From the NCBI RefSeq assembly GCF_021602025.1, contig NZ_BQHW01000006.1, forward strand, positions 1 to 64,000: a stretch of 64,000 nt of DNA, read 5' to 3'. Each line of letters begins with the position of its first letter. Position 1 is the first letter of the stretch. Below are positions 10,174 to 18,289 of this stretch, one piece after another. Under the pieces are notes generated by a model. The model was not told where the DNA came from, ran no database searches, and saw only the letters and a list, made by a program, of their open reading frames with translations. The position numbers were made by a program, and so were the translations under genes. Origin of the DNA: Pseudomonas ceruminis (GTDB lineage: Bacteria; Pseudomonadota; Gammaproteobacteria; Pseudomonadales; Pseudomonadaceae).

Positions 10174-11441
10174 GCGCTGTCGACAAGCATGGCATTCGCC
10201 CGACCCTGCGCTCGGTGCTGGGGCGCGGTCACCTCAGCGTAGCCCTGCTGGCGGTCGGCCTGGTCGGTATCTCGCTGACCGTGCTGGGGGTAGTGGCATT
10301 ACGCGCCTACGCCAACCACAACCTGCACCTGATCGCCCGGTCGATCAACTACACCGTCGAAGCAGCCGTTGTGTTCGGTGACAGCGCCGCGGCCAATGAG
10401 TCTTTGCAATTGATTGCCAGTACCGAAGAAGTCGCCGACGCCAAGGTCTTCAACAATGACGGCGAGCAGCTTGCACATTGGCAACGTAGCGATGACGGCA
10501 TGCTTGGGCACCTGGAAGCGCGTGTGGCAACGGCGTTGCTGGATGAGCCGATCAACTTGCCGGTCATGCACCAGCAACAGAAAGTCGGGCACATCGAGCT
10601 GATCGGCCAAGGCCGCAGCCTGTTGCTGTTCCTGCTCAGTGGCCTGGGGGGCATCCTGTTCTGCACGGTCCTCAGCGCCATTGTCGCCCTCTACTTTTCA
10701 AGGCGGCTGTTGGGCAATATTGTCCGTCCCCTGCGCAGCCTGGCCAGCGTCGCCCACGCCGCGCGCCGGGAGCGCAGCTTCGATCGACGTGTACCGCAAG
10801 CGCCAATTGCCGAGTTGAACGAGCTGGGTAATGACTTCAATGCCTTGCTCGATGAGCTGGAGGTCTGGCACAGCCACCTGCAGAACGAGAATGCCGCCCT
10901 GGCGCACCAGGCCAGCCACGACAGCCTCACCGGCCTGCCCAACCGTGCGTTCTTCGAAGGCCGCTTGAACCGCAGCCTGCGCAACGCCGCCCGGCAGCAG
11001 GAGCACCTGGCGCTGCTGTTTCTCGACAGCGACCATTTCAAGCAGATCAATGACAGCCTTGGCCATGCCATCGGTGACGAGGTGCTGATCAACGTTGCCG
11101 CCCGCGTGCGGGCGCAACTGCGTGAGCACGACCTCGTTGCGCGCCTGGGCGGTGACGAGTTTGCCGTGCTGCTGACACCGCTTCAGTCGCGCGACGATGC
11201 TGTACGCATCGCCGAAAAAATCGTTACCAGCATGAAATTGCCCATGCAGCTCGACAGCGGTGGCAGTGTCACCACATCGCTGAGCGTGGGTATTGCCTAT
11301 TACCCCGATGACGGCGGCGACCCCGCCAGTCTTCTCAATGCCGCTGACGCGGCGATGTACCAGGCCAAGCGCAAGCACCGTGGCCGATGGCAAGCGGCGC
11401 AGACGGAACGGTCCGCCGCTGAAATCAAGAACAGGAGTTGA
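10170..11441 (+). CDS. yfiN: YfiN/TpbB, membrane diguanylate cyclase
   Basis: This 423-residue inner-membrane enzyme makes cyclic-di-GMP from GTP. There is an N-terminal TM (about residues 20-45), a small periplasmic CHASE8/PAS-like sensor, a second TM (about 150-172), a HAMP segment and a C-terminal GGDEF domain. The active-site loop is an intact LGGDEF, and an allosteric I-site RxxD (REHD) lies five residues before it, so product inhibition is expected. The start is the ATG overlapping the yfiR stop. The YfiR-YfiN-YfiB system couples envelope stress to biofilm and small-colony behaviour; here that role is inferred from family knowledge. Confidence 0.94.
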   Translation: MSAVDKHGIRPTLRSVLGRGHLSVALLAVGLVGISLTVLGVVALRAYANHNLHLIARSINYTVEAAVVFGDSAAANESLQLIASTEEVADAKVFNNDGEQLAHWQRSDDGMLGHLEARVATALLDEPINLPVMHQQQKVGHIELIGQGRSLLLFLLSGLGGILFCTVLSAIVALYFSRRLLGNIVRPLRSLASVAHAARRERSFDRRVPQAPIAELNELGNDFNALLDELEVWHSHLQNENAALAHQASHDSLTGLPNRAFFEGRLNRSLRNAARQQEHLALLFLDSDHFKQINDSLGHAIGDEVLINVAARVRAQLREHDLVARLGGDEFAVLLTPLQSRDDAVRIAEKIVTSMKLPMQLDSGGSVTTSLSVGIAYYPDDGGDPASLLNAADAAMYQAKRKHRGRWQAAQTERSAAEIKNRS

Positions 11442-11444
11442 ACC

Positions 11445-11936
11445 GTGATACAGCGTTTGCGTTTTCCCTTGGTAGCCGTGCTGCTGGCATTACTGATGCT
11501 GAGCGGATGCCAGTCCACACCCCCCAAGGGGCTGACAGCCGAACAGATTGCCGTGCTCAAGCGTGAAGGCTTTGCCCCCACCGAGGACGGTTGGGCGTTC
11601 GACTTGTCGGGCAAAGTATTGTTCGGCAGTGACTTGGACAGCCTCAACGGCCAGAGCCAGGCGATTGTCGAGCGTATCGGCAGGGCATTGCTGAGTGTCG
11701 GTATCCAAGGTGTACGTGTCGATGGGCATGCTGACGCGTCGGGCAAGGCGGCGTACAACCAGCAACTGTCCGAGCGCCGGGCGCAGAGCGTGGCCAGGTC
11801 ACTGGTCGGTATCGGCATGCCGGCACAGAACATCCACACCCGCGGGTTGGGCAGCACCCAGCCGGTGGCAGACAACCGCACCCCTGCTGGAAGAACCGAG
11901 AATCGACGCGTGTCGATCGTGGTGGCTTCTTACTGA
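11445..11936 (+). CDS. yfiB: YfiB, OmpA-like peptidoglycan-binding lipoprotein
   Basis: The 163-residue protein begins with GTG and carries a lipoprotein signal with the lipobox LSGC (Cys about residue 22). A C-terminal OmpA/Pal domain follows, with the peptidoglycan-binding signature VDGHADASG and NRRVSIVV at the end. YfiB is anchored in the outer membrane and, when activated, sequesters YfiR and so releases YfiN. The gene starts 3 nt after yfiN, in the same operon. The GTG start is required because the signal peptide begins directly there. Confidence 0.92.
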   Translation: MIQRLRFPLVAVLLALLMLSGCQSTPPKGLTAEQIAVLKREGFAPTEDGWAFDLSGKVLFGSDLDSLNGQSQAIVERIGRALLSVGIQGVRVDGHADASGKAAYNQQLSERRAQSVARSLVGIGMPAQNIHTRGLGSTQPVADNRTPAGRTENRRVSIVVASY

Positions 11937-11972
11937 TAACACCCACGCCCGGTGGGCTGCAAAGCAGCCCCG

Positions 11973-12923
11973 TCACGTCTGGGCAAAGTGCATCTCGCGG
12001 GTTTCCCCCATCAACAACGGCGCATTCGCCTCGGTCACCCCGCGGATGTAATCCCACAACAAGGTAATCCGCTTCAGCTTGCGCAGGTCTTCCCGGCAGT
12101 ACATCCAGAACTGCCGCGTCACCTCGATCTCCTCTGGCAGCACCGTCACCAACCTTGGGTCCTGCGCTGCCAGAAAACACGGCAAGATCGCCAACCCACG
12201 CCCTTGCAAGGCAGCGGTGTACTGGGCAATCACACTGGTGCTGCGCAGGTGCGCGCTGGCATTGGGAATCAGGTTGGCCAGGTACAGCAGCTCGGAACTG
12301 AACGCCAGGTCATCCACGTAACTGATGAACGGGTGGCCTACCAGGTCGCTCACTTGGCGAATCGGTGCGTGGCATTGCAGGTAATCCTGGGTCGCGTATA
12401 AGCGCAAGCGGTAGTCACACAGCTTGCAACACACATAAGGCCCATGCTCTGGTCGTTCCAGGGCGATGACGATATCGGCCTCACGCTTGGACAGGCTGAT
12501 GAAGTGCGGCAGCGGCAGGATGTCCACCGAGATCGCCGGATACGCATCGACGAAATGGCTCAGCTGCGGGGTGACGAAGAAGCTGCCAAACCCCTCGGTG
12601 CAGCCCATGCGCACGTGCCCCGACAGCGCCACCCCTGAGCCGGACACCTGCTCGCAGGCCATGTGCAGAGTGCTTTCGATCGACTCCGCGTAACCCAGCA
12701 AGCGCTGCCCCTCGGCGGTCAGCACAAAGCCATTGGTGCGCGATTTCTCGAACAGCAAGGTGCCCAACGCACCTTCCAGCGAACTGATGCGCCGCGACAC
12801 CGTCGTGTAATCGACGCTCAGGCGTTTCGCCGCGCTGCTGGCCTTGCGGGTGCGCGCCACTTCCAGGAAGAACTTCAGGTCGTCCCAGTTCAGCGAGCTG
12901 AGGGAGGTCAGGTCTTTTTGCAT
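11973..12923 (-). CDS. LysR-family regulator next to mmsAB
   Basis: The 316-residue product has an N-terminal winged helix-turn-helix (about residues 14-70, starting [16 protein letters not shown]) and a LysR substrate-binding domain. The start is set at the ATG whose product begins [10 protein letters not shown]; reading further upstream would run antisense through mmsA and mmsB. The gene is divergent from mmsA with 132 nt between the starts. Regulation of mmsAB is inferred from this arrangement; in P. aeruginosa the mms regulator is the unrelated AraC-type MmsR. Two Cys pairs (for example YVCCKLC) lie in the effector domain. Confidence 0.9.
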   Translation of the reverse strand: MQKDLTSLSSLNWDDLKFFLEVARTRKASSAAKRLSVDYTTVSRRISSLEGALGTLLFEKSRTNGFVLTAEGQRLLGYAESIESTLHMACEQVSGSGVALSGHVRMGCTEGFGSFFVTPQLSHFVDAYPAISVDILPLPHFISLSKREADIVIALERPEHGPYVCCKLCDYRLRLYATQDYLQCHAPIRQVSDLVGHPFISYVDDLAFSSELLYLANLIPNASAHLRSTSVIAQYTAALQGRGLAILPCFLAAQDPRLVTVLPEEIEVTRQFWMYCREDLRKLKRITLLWDYIRGVTEANAPLLMGETREMHFAQT

Positions 12924-12954
12924 GTTGATCCGGTTTTTTTGTGCGTTCTTGTTG

Positions 12955-12968
12955 GATGTTTGCACATC
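12955..12968. promoter_or_regulatory. Dyad in the LysR-mmsA intergenic region (candidate LysR site)
   Basis: GATGT-TTGC-ACATC is a perfect 5-bp inverted repeat with a 4-bp spacer. It lies just upstream of a TATACT hexamer (12969-12974) that could be the mmsA -10 element. LysR proteins bind short interrupted dyads in such divergent regions. Binding here is inference. Confidence 0.4.
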
Positions 12969-13055
12969 TATACTCGAAAAAAGCCCCACGACGCCACCTC
13001 GCGTTTGCACGGCGCTGGCGATCTCGTCCTGACAATAATTCCAAGGAGAACGCAG

Positions 13056-14582
13056 ATGAACGCACCACAATCCCCCGACCAGACCAAGGTCGAGCAGGTC
13101 AAACTGCTGATCGATGGCCAGTGGGTCGAGTCGAAAACCACGCAATGGCGCGACATCGTCAACCCTGCTACTCAGCAGGTGCTGGCGCGTGTGCCGTTCG
13201 CCACTGTCGAAGAAGTGAATGACGCCGTGGACGCTGCCCAGCGCGCCTTCAAGACCTGGCGCGACACCCCGATCGGCGCCCGCATGCGCATCATGCTCAA
13301 GCTGCAGGCACTGATCCGCGAACACACCAAGCGCATCGCCCAAACCCTCAGTGCCGAGCAGGGCAAAACCATCGCCGATGCCGAAGGCGACATCTTCCGC
13401 GGCCTGGAAGTGGTCGAACACGCGGCCTCCATCGGCACCCTGCAGATGGGCGAGTTTGCCGAGAACGTGGCTGGTGGTGTCGACACCTACACCCTGCGCC
13501 AACCTATCGGCGTATGCGCCGGAATCACCCCGTTCAACTTCCCGGCGATGATCCCGCTGTGGATGTTCCCGATGGCCATCGTCTGCGGCAATACCTTCGT
13601 CCTCAAGCCGTCCGAACAGGACCCGCTGTCGACCATGATGCTGGTTGAGCTGGCGCTGGAAGCCGGGGTGCCGGCTGGGGTGCTCAACGTGGTGCATGGC
13701 GGCAAGCAAGTGGTGGACGCGATCTGCACCCACCCGGACATCAAGGCGATTTCCTTCGTCGGCTCCACCGAAGTCGGCACCCACGTTTACAACCTGGGCA
13801 GCCAGCACGGCAAACGCGTGCAGTCGATGATGGGCGCGAAAAACCACGCAGTGGTACTGCCCGACGCCAACCGTACGCAAACCATCAATGCCCTGGTCGG
13901 GGCCGCATTCGGCGCTGCGGGGCAGCGTTGCATGGCGACCTCCGTGGCCGTGCTGGTGGGCAAGGCGCGTGAATGGCTGCCAGATATCAAGGCAGCGGCG
14001 AGCAAGCTCAAGGTCAACGCCGGCAGTGAGCCTGGCACCGATGTCGGCCCGGTGGTTTCCAAGCGTGCCAAGGAGCGCGTGCTGGGTTTGATCGAAAGCG
14101 GTATCAAAGAAGGCGCCACGCTTGAGCTCGACGGCCGCGACGTGAAGGTGCCTGGCTACGAGCACGGCAACTTTGTCGGCCCGACCTTGTTCTCCGGTGT
14201 GAAGACCGACATGCAGATCTACACCCAGGAAATCTTCGGGCCGGTCCTGGTGACCCTGGAAGTCGATACCCTCGACGAGGCCATCGCCCTGGTCAACGCC
14301 AACCCGTTCGGCAACGGTACCGGCCTGTTCACCCAGAGCGGCGCAGCAGCACGCAAGTTCCAGAGCGAGATCGACATCGGCCAGGTCGGTATCAACATTC
14401 CGATCCCGGTACCGGTGCCGTTCTTCAGCTTCACCGGCTCCCGTGGCTCCAAGCTCGGCGACCTTGGCCCGTACGGCAAGCAAGTGGTGCAGTTCTACAC
14501 TCAGACCAAGACCGTCACCGCCCGCTGGTTCGATGACGACAGCGTCAATGACGGTGTGAACACCACCATCAGCCTGCGCTAA
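13056..14582 (+). CDS. mmsA: CoA-acylating methylmalonate-semialdehyde dehydrogenase MmsA
   Basis: This 508-residue aldehyde dehydrogenase oxidises methylmalonate semialdehyde (from valine) and malonate semialdehyde to propionyl-CoA or acetyl-CoA with NAD and CoA. The ALDH fold is evident from [22 protein letters not shown] and the active-site [10 protein letters not shown] with Cys near residue 292. The ATG is preceded by AAGGAG. The next gene, mmsB, makes the MmsA substrate, and the two form an operon 10 nt apart. Residues and length (P. aeruginosa MmsA is about 497) fit well. Confidence 0.96.
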   Translation: MNAPQSPDQTKVEQVKLLIDGQWVESKTTQWRDIVNPATQQVLARVPFATVEEVNDAVDAAQRAFKTWRDTPIGARMRIMLKLQALIREHTKRIAQTLSAEQGKTIADAEGDIFRGLEVVEHAASIGTLQMGEFAENVAGGVDTYTLRQPIGVCAGITPFNFPAMIPLWMFPMAIVCGNTFVLKPSEQDPLSTMMLVELALEAGVPAGVLNVVHGGKQVVDAICTHPDIKAISFVGSTEVGTHVYNLGSQHGKRVQSMMGAKNHAVVLPDANRTQTINALVGAAFGAAGQRCMATSVAVLVGKAREWLPDIKAAASKLKVNAGSEPGTDVGPVVSKRAKERVLGLIESGIKEGATLELDGRDVKVPGYEHGNFVGPTLFSGVKTDMQIYTQEIFGPVLVTLEVDTLDEAIALVNANPFGNGTGLFTQSGAAARKFQSEIDIGQVGINIPIPVPVPFFSFTGSRGSKLGDLGPYGKQVVQFYTQTKTVTARWFDDDSVNDGVNTTISLR

Positions 14583-14592
14583 GGAGACTGCC

Positions 14593-15480
14593 ATGCAAAT
14601 TGCATTCATCGGCTTGGGCAACATGGGCGCACCCATGGCCCGTAACCTGATCAAGGCCGGGCACCAGTTGAACCTGTTCGACCTGAACAAGACCGTGTTG
14701 GCCGAACTTGCCGAGCTGGGTGGGCAGATCAGCGCCTCGCCCAAGGAGGCGGCGGCCAGCAGCGAGCTGGTGATCACCATGCTGCCGGCGGCCGCCCATG
14801 TGCGCAGCGTGTACCTGAACGAGGACGGCGTGCTGGCGGGCGTGCGCCCGGGCACACCGACCGTGGACTGCAGTACCATCGACCCGCAGACCGCCCGCGA
14901 GGTGTCCAAGGCTGCAGCGGCCAAGGGCGTTGATCTCGGTGACGCGCCGGTGTCTGGTGGCACCGGCGGAGCGGCGGCGGGCACCCTGACCTTCATGGTG
15001 GGGGCCAGCGCCGAGTTGTTTGCCACCCTCAAGCCGGTACTGGAGCAGATGGGCCGCAATATCGTGCACTGCGGTGAGGTCGGCACTGGCCAGATCGCCA
15101 AGATCTGCAACAACCTGCTCTTGGGTATTTCGATGATCGGCGTGTCCGAAGCCATGGCGCTGGGCAATGCACTGGGCATCGACACCAAAGTGCTGGCCGG
15201 CATCATCAACAGCTCGACCGGGCGTTGCTGGAGCTCCGATACCTACAACCCGTGGCCGGGCATCATTGAAACCGCGCCGTCTTCGCGCGGATACACCGGT
15301 GGCTTTGGTGCAGAGCTGATGCTCAAGGACCTGGGGCTGGCCACCGAGGCTGCGCGCCAGGCGCATCAGCCGGTGATCATGGGGGCCGTGGCCCAGCAGC
15401 TGTACCAGGCCATGAGCCTGCGGGGCGAGGGTGGCAAGGACTTCTCGGCAATCGTCGAGGGTTACCGCAAGAAAGATTGA
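14593..15480 (+). CDS. mmsB: 3-hydroxyisobutyrate dehydrogenase MmsB
   Basis: The 295-residue enzyme oxidises 3-hydroxyisobutyrate to methylmalonate semialdehyde in valine breakdown. The N-terminal dinucleotide fold has GLGNMGAPMA (residues 7-16), the substrate loop is DAPVSGGTGGA, and the catalytic lysine is in the KICNNLLLG block near residue 173. It lies directly after mmsA with AAGGAG before its ATG, so MmsB and MmsA act consecutively. Family length is matched. Confidence 0.96.
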   Translation: MQIAFIGLGNMGAPMARNLIKAGHQLNLFDLNKTVLAELAELGGQISASPKEAAASSELVITMLPAAAHVRSVYLNEDGVLAGVRPGTPTVDCSTIDPQTAREVSKAAAAKGVDLGDAPVSGGTGGAAAGTLTFMVGASAELFATLKPVLEQMGRNIVHCGEVGTGQIAKICNNLLLGISMIGVSEAMALGNALGIDTKVLAGIINSSTGRCWSSDTYNPWPGIIETAPSSRGYTGGFGAELMLKDLGLATEAARQAHQPVIMGAVAQQLYQAMSLRGEGGKDFSAIVEGYRKKD

Positions 15481-15513
15481 CGAGCAAGGTGGACTTCATC
15501 GCGGGCCGGGCAG

Positions 15514-15546
15514 CCTCCCCTCTGTAACTGCGCACCAGAGGGGAGG
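15514..15546 (+). terminator. Hairpin after mmsB
   Basis: CCTCCCCTCTG pairs with CAGAGGGGAGG around an 11-nt loop, 34 nt after the mmsB stop. A T-rich run follows only at 15562, so it is either a terminator with a distant T-tract or a barrier between mmsAB and the island transcribed towards it. Confidence 0.6.
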
Positions 15547-15627
15547 GGGCCCGTACTGCGGTGTTTTTTCTTTCTGCGGCGGAAAATGATTTTATATTTG
15601 CAATGAGCTACACGTTAAAGAGTGAAA

Positions 15628-15987
15628 TTACAGGTAGTGAGTTACTACAAGGGATGAGAAGAGAGTTATATGTAGGGCCCATAGTGTCACTAGTAGAGTC
15701 TTGGTTTTCTTGGGGAAAGAATCAATTTCTTGTTGCTCTACAAGATTTTTATGCGTGAAAATTGATGGGAGTGCTAGCACTGTTGAAATTGTTCCTGTGC
15801 GCATCAGTTTTCCGATCAGCCCGGCTCGCTCGTAAGTCGCTCTATTTTTTTTGATGTACTGACTGTTAGGGAATAGTGACTCAAAATACTCGGTCCGCCG
15901 GGCGGCGATAAAACACTGTGCTGTCATTGTGACGATGATCAGGTTGATGATGACTGCCGGGATTAACCCTTTATCAATAATATTCAC
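15628..15987 (-). CDS. Putative T6SS immunity protein, small two-TM membrane protein
   Basis: This 119-residue protein starts at GTG, which overlaps the effector stop as GTGA; GGGAG lies about 9 nt upstream. A hydrophobic helix (about residues 8-30, GLIPAVIINLIIVTMTAQ) and a C-terminal one (about 98-119, LLVTLWALHITLFSSLVV) flank a charged central part. Base composition is clearly AT-richer than the surroundings. The placement immediately after a pore-like effector, coupled by overlapping codons, suggests an inner-membrane immunity protein, as for other pore-forming T6SS toxins. I do not recognise a named family, so the role is inference. The gene is easy to miss because a longer spurious reading in the same frame covers it. 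Confidence 0.68.
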   Translation of the reverse strand: MNIIDKGLIPAVIINLIIVTMTAQCFIAARRTEYFESLFPNSQYIKKNRATYERAGLIGKLMRTGTISTVLALPSIFTHKNLVEQQEIDSFPKKTKTLLVTLWALHITLFSSLVVTHYL

Positions 15988-16496
15988 TTTGAAAACTCCC
16001 GATACAGAAGCTCGCCGTAGAATTCCCCTTGCTCTTCTCCAATTTTGCCGCCAATGGTTGCTCCAGCACCACCAATTACTACTGCGCAAATCATCCCACC
16101 CGTACCTGCCGTTGATAAACCGATCGCGGCACATATTGCAGGTGCTAGAACTGTCCCAGCCACATATCCACCAGCACTTCCGCCCGCCAGCCCTCCCATT
16201 AGTGAACCTCCTCCAACATATTTCGCCCTCTCGCAATCCGCTTCACGGCCGAGCGTACAAGCCTTGTGGATTTCAAGTCCTGTTCCTGCGACTTCAAGCG
16301 CTACTCCCACGTAAGCACCTTGCTTTATCAAACTGGCTGCCTTGGCTACACCGGCAACTTTATTTGCATACCCTGCTATCTCGCCCGTGTGCAAAAAGCG
16401 CTTGGTGGATATCCCCAGCGTCCTTTTGATGGAGGTTCTATTTTTCAGCCCAGAGCCGTAAGCAGCCAGCTTGTTCAACTGCTCATCCAACTTCAT
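15984..16496 (-). pseudogene. C-terminal part of putative glycine-zipper T6SS effector, downstream of an in-frame amber codon
   Basis: Read from its first ATG this stretch encodes 170 residues. It has a cationic N-terminal part (KNRTSIKRTLGISTKRF), then long Gly/Ala-rich hydrophobic segments (about residues 90-160) with repeated GxxxG spacing such as GGLAGGSAGGYVAG and GGAGATIGGKIG. This pattern is typical of pore-forming, membrane-inserting toxins. It is in the same frame as the preceding segment (16500-16961), separated only by TAG TTC, and no Shine-Dalgarno sequence lies before its ATG. The simplest reading is one effector gene of about 325 codons split by a nonsense codon. Alternatives are a separate cistron, suppressed amber, or a base-call error. 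Similarity to Tse4-type pore-forming effectors is an inference from composition and context. Confidence 0.6.
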
Positions 16497-16499
16497 GAA

Positions 16500-16961
16500 C
16501 TAGGCGGCACGCTTGGCATAGAACTGATCGCGAGCCACCATGGTCCCTGATCCGAGATGCTGTTGATGCAACTTTTCGATTTCCATCAAGGTGGCCTCGA
16601 TAGCCCTCAGATGCTTGCTCCACCCTTCACCGACCACTCCCGCGCCCATGGACGCATGCGCGATCACGCTTTTCAGTGTCTCGAAGTTATCCAGGAAAAA
16701 GTTATCCACACCCTGACCATTGTGCAGTAGCCCTACGTGCACCTTGGCTGCTTGCGCCATCATCCAGGCTTCCTGACTGGTACATGAGGCCGTTGTGGAG
16801 TCGCCGATAATGATCAATTCGCCTTTTCTGACCACTGTGTTGGCGATGTGGGCATTAAGTACATCAAATTTTTCCAGTGAATGGCCGCTGAGCGCCAGAT
16901 CAGCTTTGAGCCGGTGATAGTTTTGCAGCTTGAGATTCAGAAACGCCCGCGCCTCAGACAT
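16500..16961 (-). pseudogene. N-terminal part of the putative Hcp-linked effector, ending at an amber codon
   Basis: The product is 153 residues (MSEARAFLNLKLQNYHRL to AKRAA). The second of two close ATG codons is chosen because GAGG sits 8 nt before it; the first, at 16967, is too close. It starts 10 nt after the hcp stop. It is mixed helical with no signal peptide, and I know no defined domain for it. As the N-terminal part of a T6SS cargo it may mediate loading into the Hcp ring, since small effectors encoded beside hcp are often chaperoned that way. It stops at TAG (16500-16502), and the same frame continues into the glycine-zipper half. Together the two halves would form one protein of about 325 residues. 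Base composition is below the genome norm. Confidence 0.58.
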
Positions 16962-16971
16962 GACCATGCCC

Positions 16972-17460
16972 TCACGCGTATTTTTTATTGCCGATACGGT
17001 CCCAGCCACCGGAAATATTGCCGCCGCCGCTACCATCAACGCGCCGCTGTTGGATGTAAATGGTTTTTATTCTGCCGTAATTGAGTTGCACCACTTCCAG
17101 AGGGATACCCGTGTCGACGCCCTGTGAGTATTCGGCAATGATCACTTCTTCGAGAATGATTTCGTAGTATTTCAATTTGTCGCCACCGGCACGGCAGAGC
17201 GCCAGCTTCACTTCCTTGAGATGCTGGCCGGTGCAGCTGGCTTCCAGTAGTTTGCAGCTGGCGCTGTCGAGGCTTTTGGTGAATGTGAAGTTGGTCACTG
17301 AGGTGCGGCCGGAAGTTGCGCCGCCTACGGAACTTGCAGTGGCGGATGTGCTCTGGCTGATTCCGAAGTCATAGCCGAGTATTTCAATCCAGTTGTTGTG
17401 CTTTTCATCCAGTGCTTCACCTGGAATATTGTCGATATGAATATAAGCGTCGAAAGCCAT
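16972..17460 (-). CDS. hcp: Hcp-family type VI secretion tube protein (orphan)
   Basis: This 162-residue protein fits the Hcp1 family: it begins MAFDAYIHIDNIPGEA, has WIEILGYDFGISQS, the central FTFTKSLDSAS, YYEIILEEVIIAEYS and the C-terminal GGWDRIGNKKYA. Hcp hexamers stack as the tube of the type VI apparatus and carry small effectors in the lumen. The start is the ATG with GGGAG upstream; an earlier in-frame start would add 31 residues absent from Hcp. No other T6SS structural gene is in the window, so this is an orphan hcp that would work with an apparatus encoded elsewhere. It heads an apparent hcp-effector-immunity operon. Confidence 0.9.
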   Translation of the reverse strand: MAFDAYIHIDNIPGEALDEKHNNWIEILGYDFGISQSTSATASSVGGATSGRTSVTNFTFTKSLDSASCKLLEASCTGQHLKEVKLALCRAGGDKLKYYEIILEEVIIAEYSQGVDTGIPLEVVQLNYGRIKTIYIQQRRVDGSGGGNISGGWDRIGNKKYA

Positions 17461-17764
17461 GCCTACCGCTCCCTGGCAAGTGATTTGAGTGGGTAATGCT
17501 GCCCGGCGAAAAGCCGGCGACAGGAGCGTAAGGCTGTCATGGGGCGAGGGCAATGCCTTCAGGGGCAGAGACGGGGAATTCAGAAAAGGACTACACTTAA
17601 GGGGATAACTTGCGTGGAAGTGTCAAAAGATGTGACAGTATTCCAGCGGTTTAATGACAAATTGGTGGGCTGATACTTAATGTAAACGGCATGCTCAGAA
17701 AAACTTATGCCCCTGTAGGAACCGTCGCAAATCAAACAGGGGCATAGTTGGAGCAGCTTACTAA
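17461..17764. other. Gene-free stretch upstream of hcp
   Basis: This 304-base interval lies between hcp and the cupin gene, both on the minus strand. It must contain the hcp promoter. A consensus TTGACA is present on the minus strand near 17626-17631, but no convincing -10 at standard spacing was found, and no sigma-54 motif. The distal part holds the cupin terminator. Confidence 0.5.
17698..17745 (-). terminator. Rho-independent terminator of the cupin gene
   Basis: Perfect 10-bp arms ATGCCCCTGT (17707-17716) and ACAGGGGCAT (17736-17745) form a hairpin. Read on the minus strand it is followed by AAGTTTTT. It is 20 nt past the stop of the cupin gene and separates it from hcp. Confidence 0.85.
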
Positions 17765-18109
17765 TCAGGCAAAGACAAAGTATTTACGCACCGTCTCGAC
17801 CACTTCCCAGGTCCCTTTCATCCCCGGTTCGATCACGAACACATCACCCGCCTTCAGGTGCTTCGGCTCTTCACCTTCCGGGGTAATGATGCAGTAGCCG
17901 TCGAGGAAGTGGCAGAACTCCCACTTCTCGTAATTGACCTCGAACTTGCCCGGCGTGCAGATCCAGGTGCCCATGATCTTGCTGCCGTCGGCCGACAGGT
18001 AAGCGTTGAGGTTGACGGTGTGCGGATCGCCGCCAATGCGCTTCCACTTGGTGGCGTCCACGACCGGCGTCGGGCAGGTTTCGCGCAGGACGGTGATGAA
18101 ATCGGACAT
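17765..18109 (-). CDS. Cupin domain protein (DUF861/EutQ-like)
   Basis: The 114-residue protein is a single small cupin of the Cupin_3 (DUF861) type. It has WICTPGKFEVNYEKWEFCH followed by a beta-rich second motif with GDVFVIEPGMKGTWEV. These proteins form beta-barrels and often accompany amine or sugar metabolism, but the substrate here is unknown. It is monocistronic, bounded by its own terminator downstream and a 180-nt region upstream in which I see nothing clear. Confidence 0.8.
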   Translation of the reverse strand: MSDFITVLRETCPTPVVDATKWKRIGGDPHTVNLNAYLSADGSKIMGTWICTPGKFEVNYEKWEFCHFLDGYCIITPEGEEPKHLKAGDVFVIEPGMKGTWEVVETVRKYFVFA

Positions 18110-18289
18110 GGCACAACTCCTGATGACTGGCTGAGTGACTCGCCACCATAGGGGGATTGGCTGAGCCGCAGTTGCCTGGGGTCGACGTTCAGGTGCCTGG
18201 TCGCGCTATGCGGTGAAGAAATGACGCGGCGACGGGTAGAGGCCTCAAACGTGTGCCGCTTGTGCGGGCCTCTTCGCGGGCTTACCCAT

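Noticed and set aside
12924-15209. Very long minus-strand extension of the LysR gene, antisense to mmsA and mmsB
   Set aside because: The reading is open only because high GC removes stops; the LysR family starts at the ATG at 12923, and mmsAB are clear genes on the other strand.
15561-15758. 65-codon + strand frame near the end of the low-GC island
   Set aside because: It is antisense to the immunity candidate, has no ribosome site of note and no family pattern.
16972-17553. Hcp start 31 codons upstream
   Set aside because: The extra residues are absent from the Hcp family and the inner ATG has a better ribosome site.
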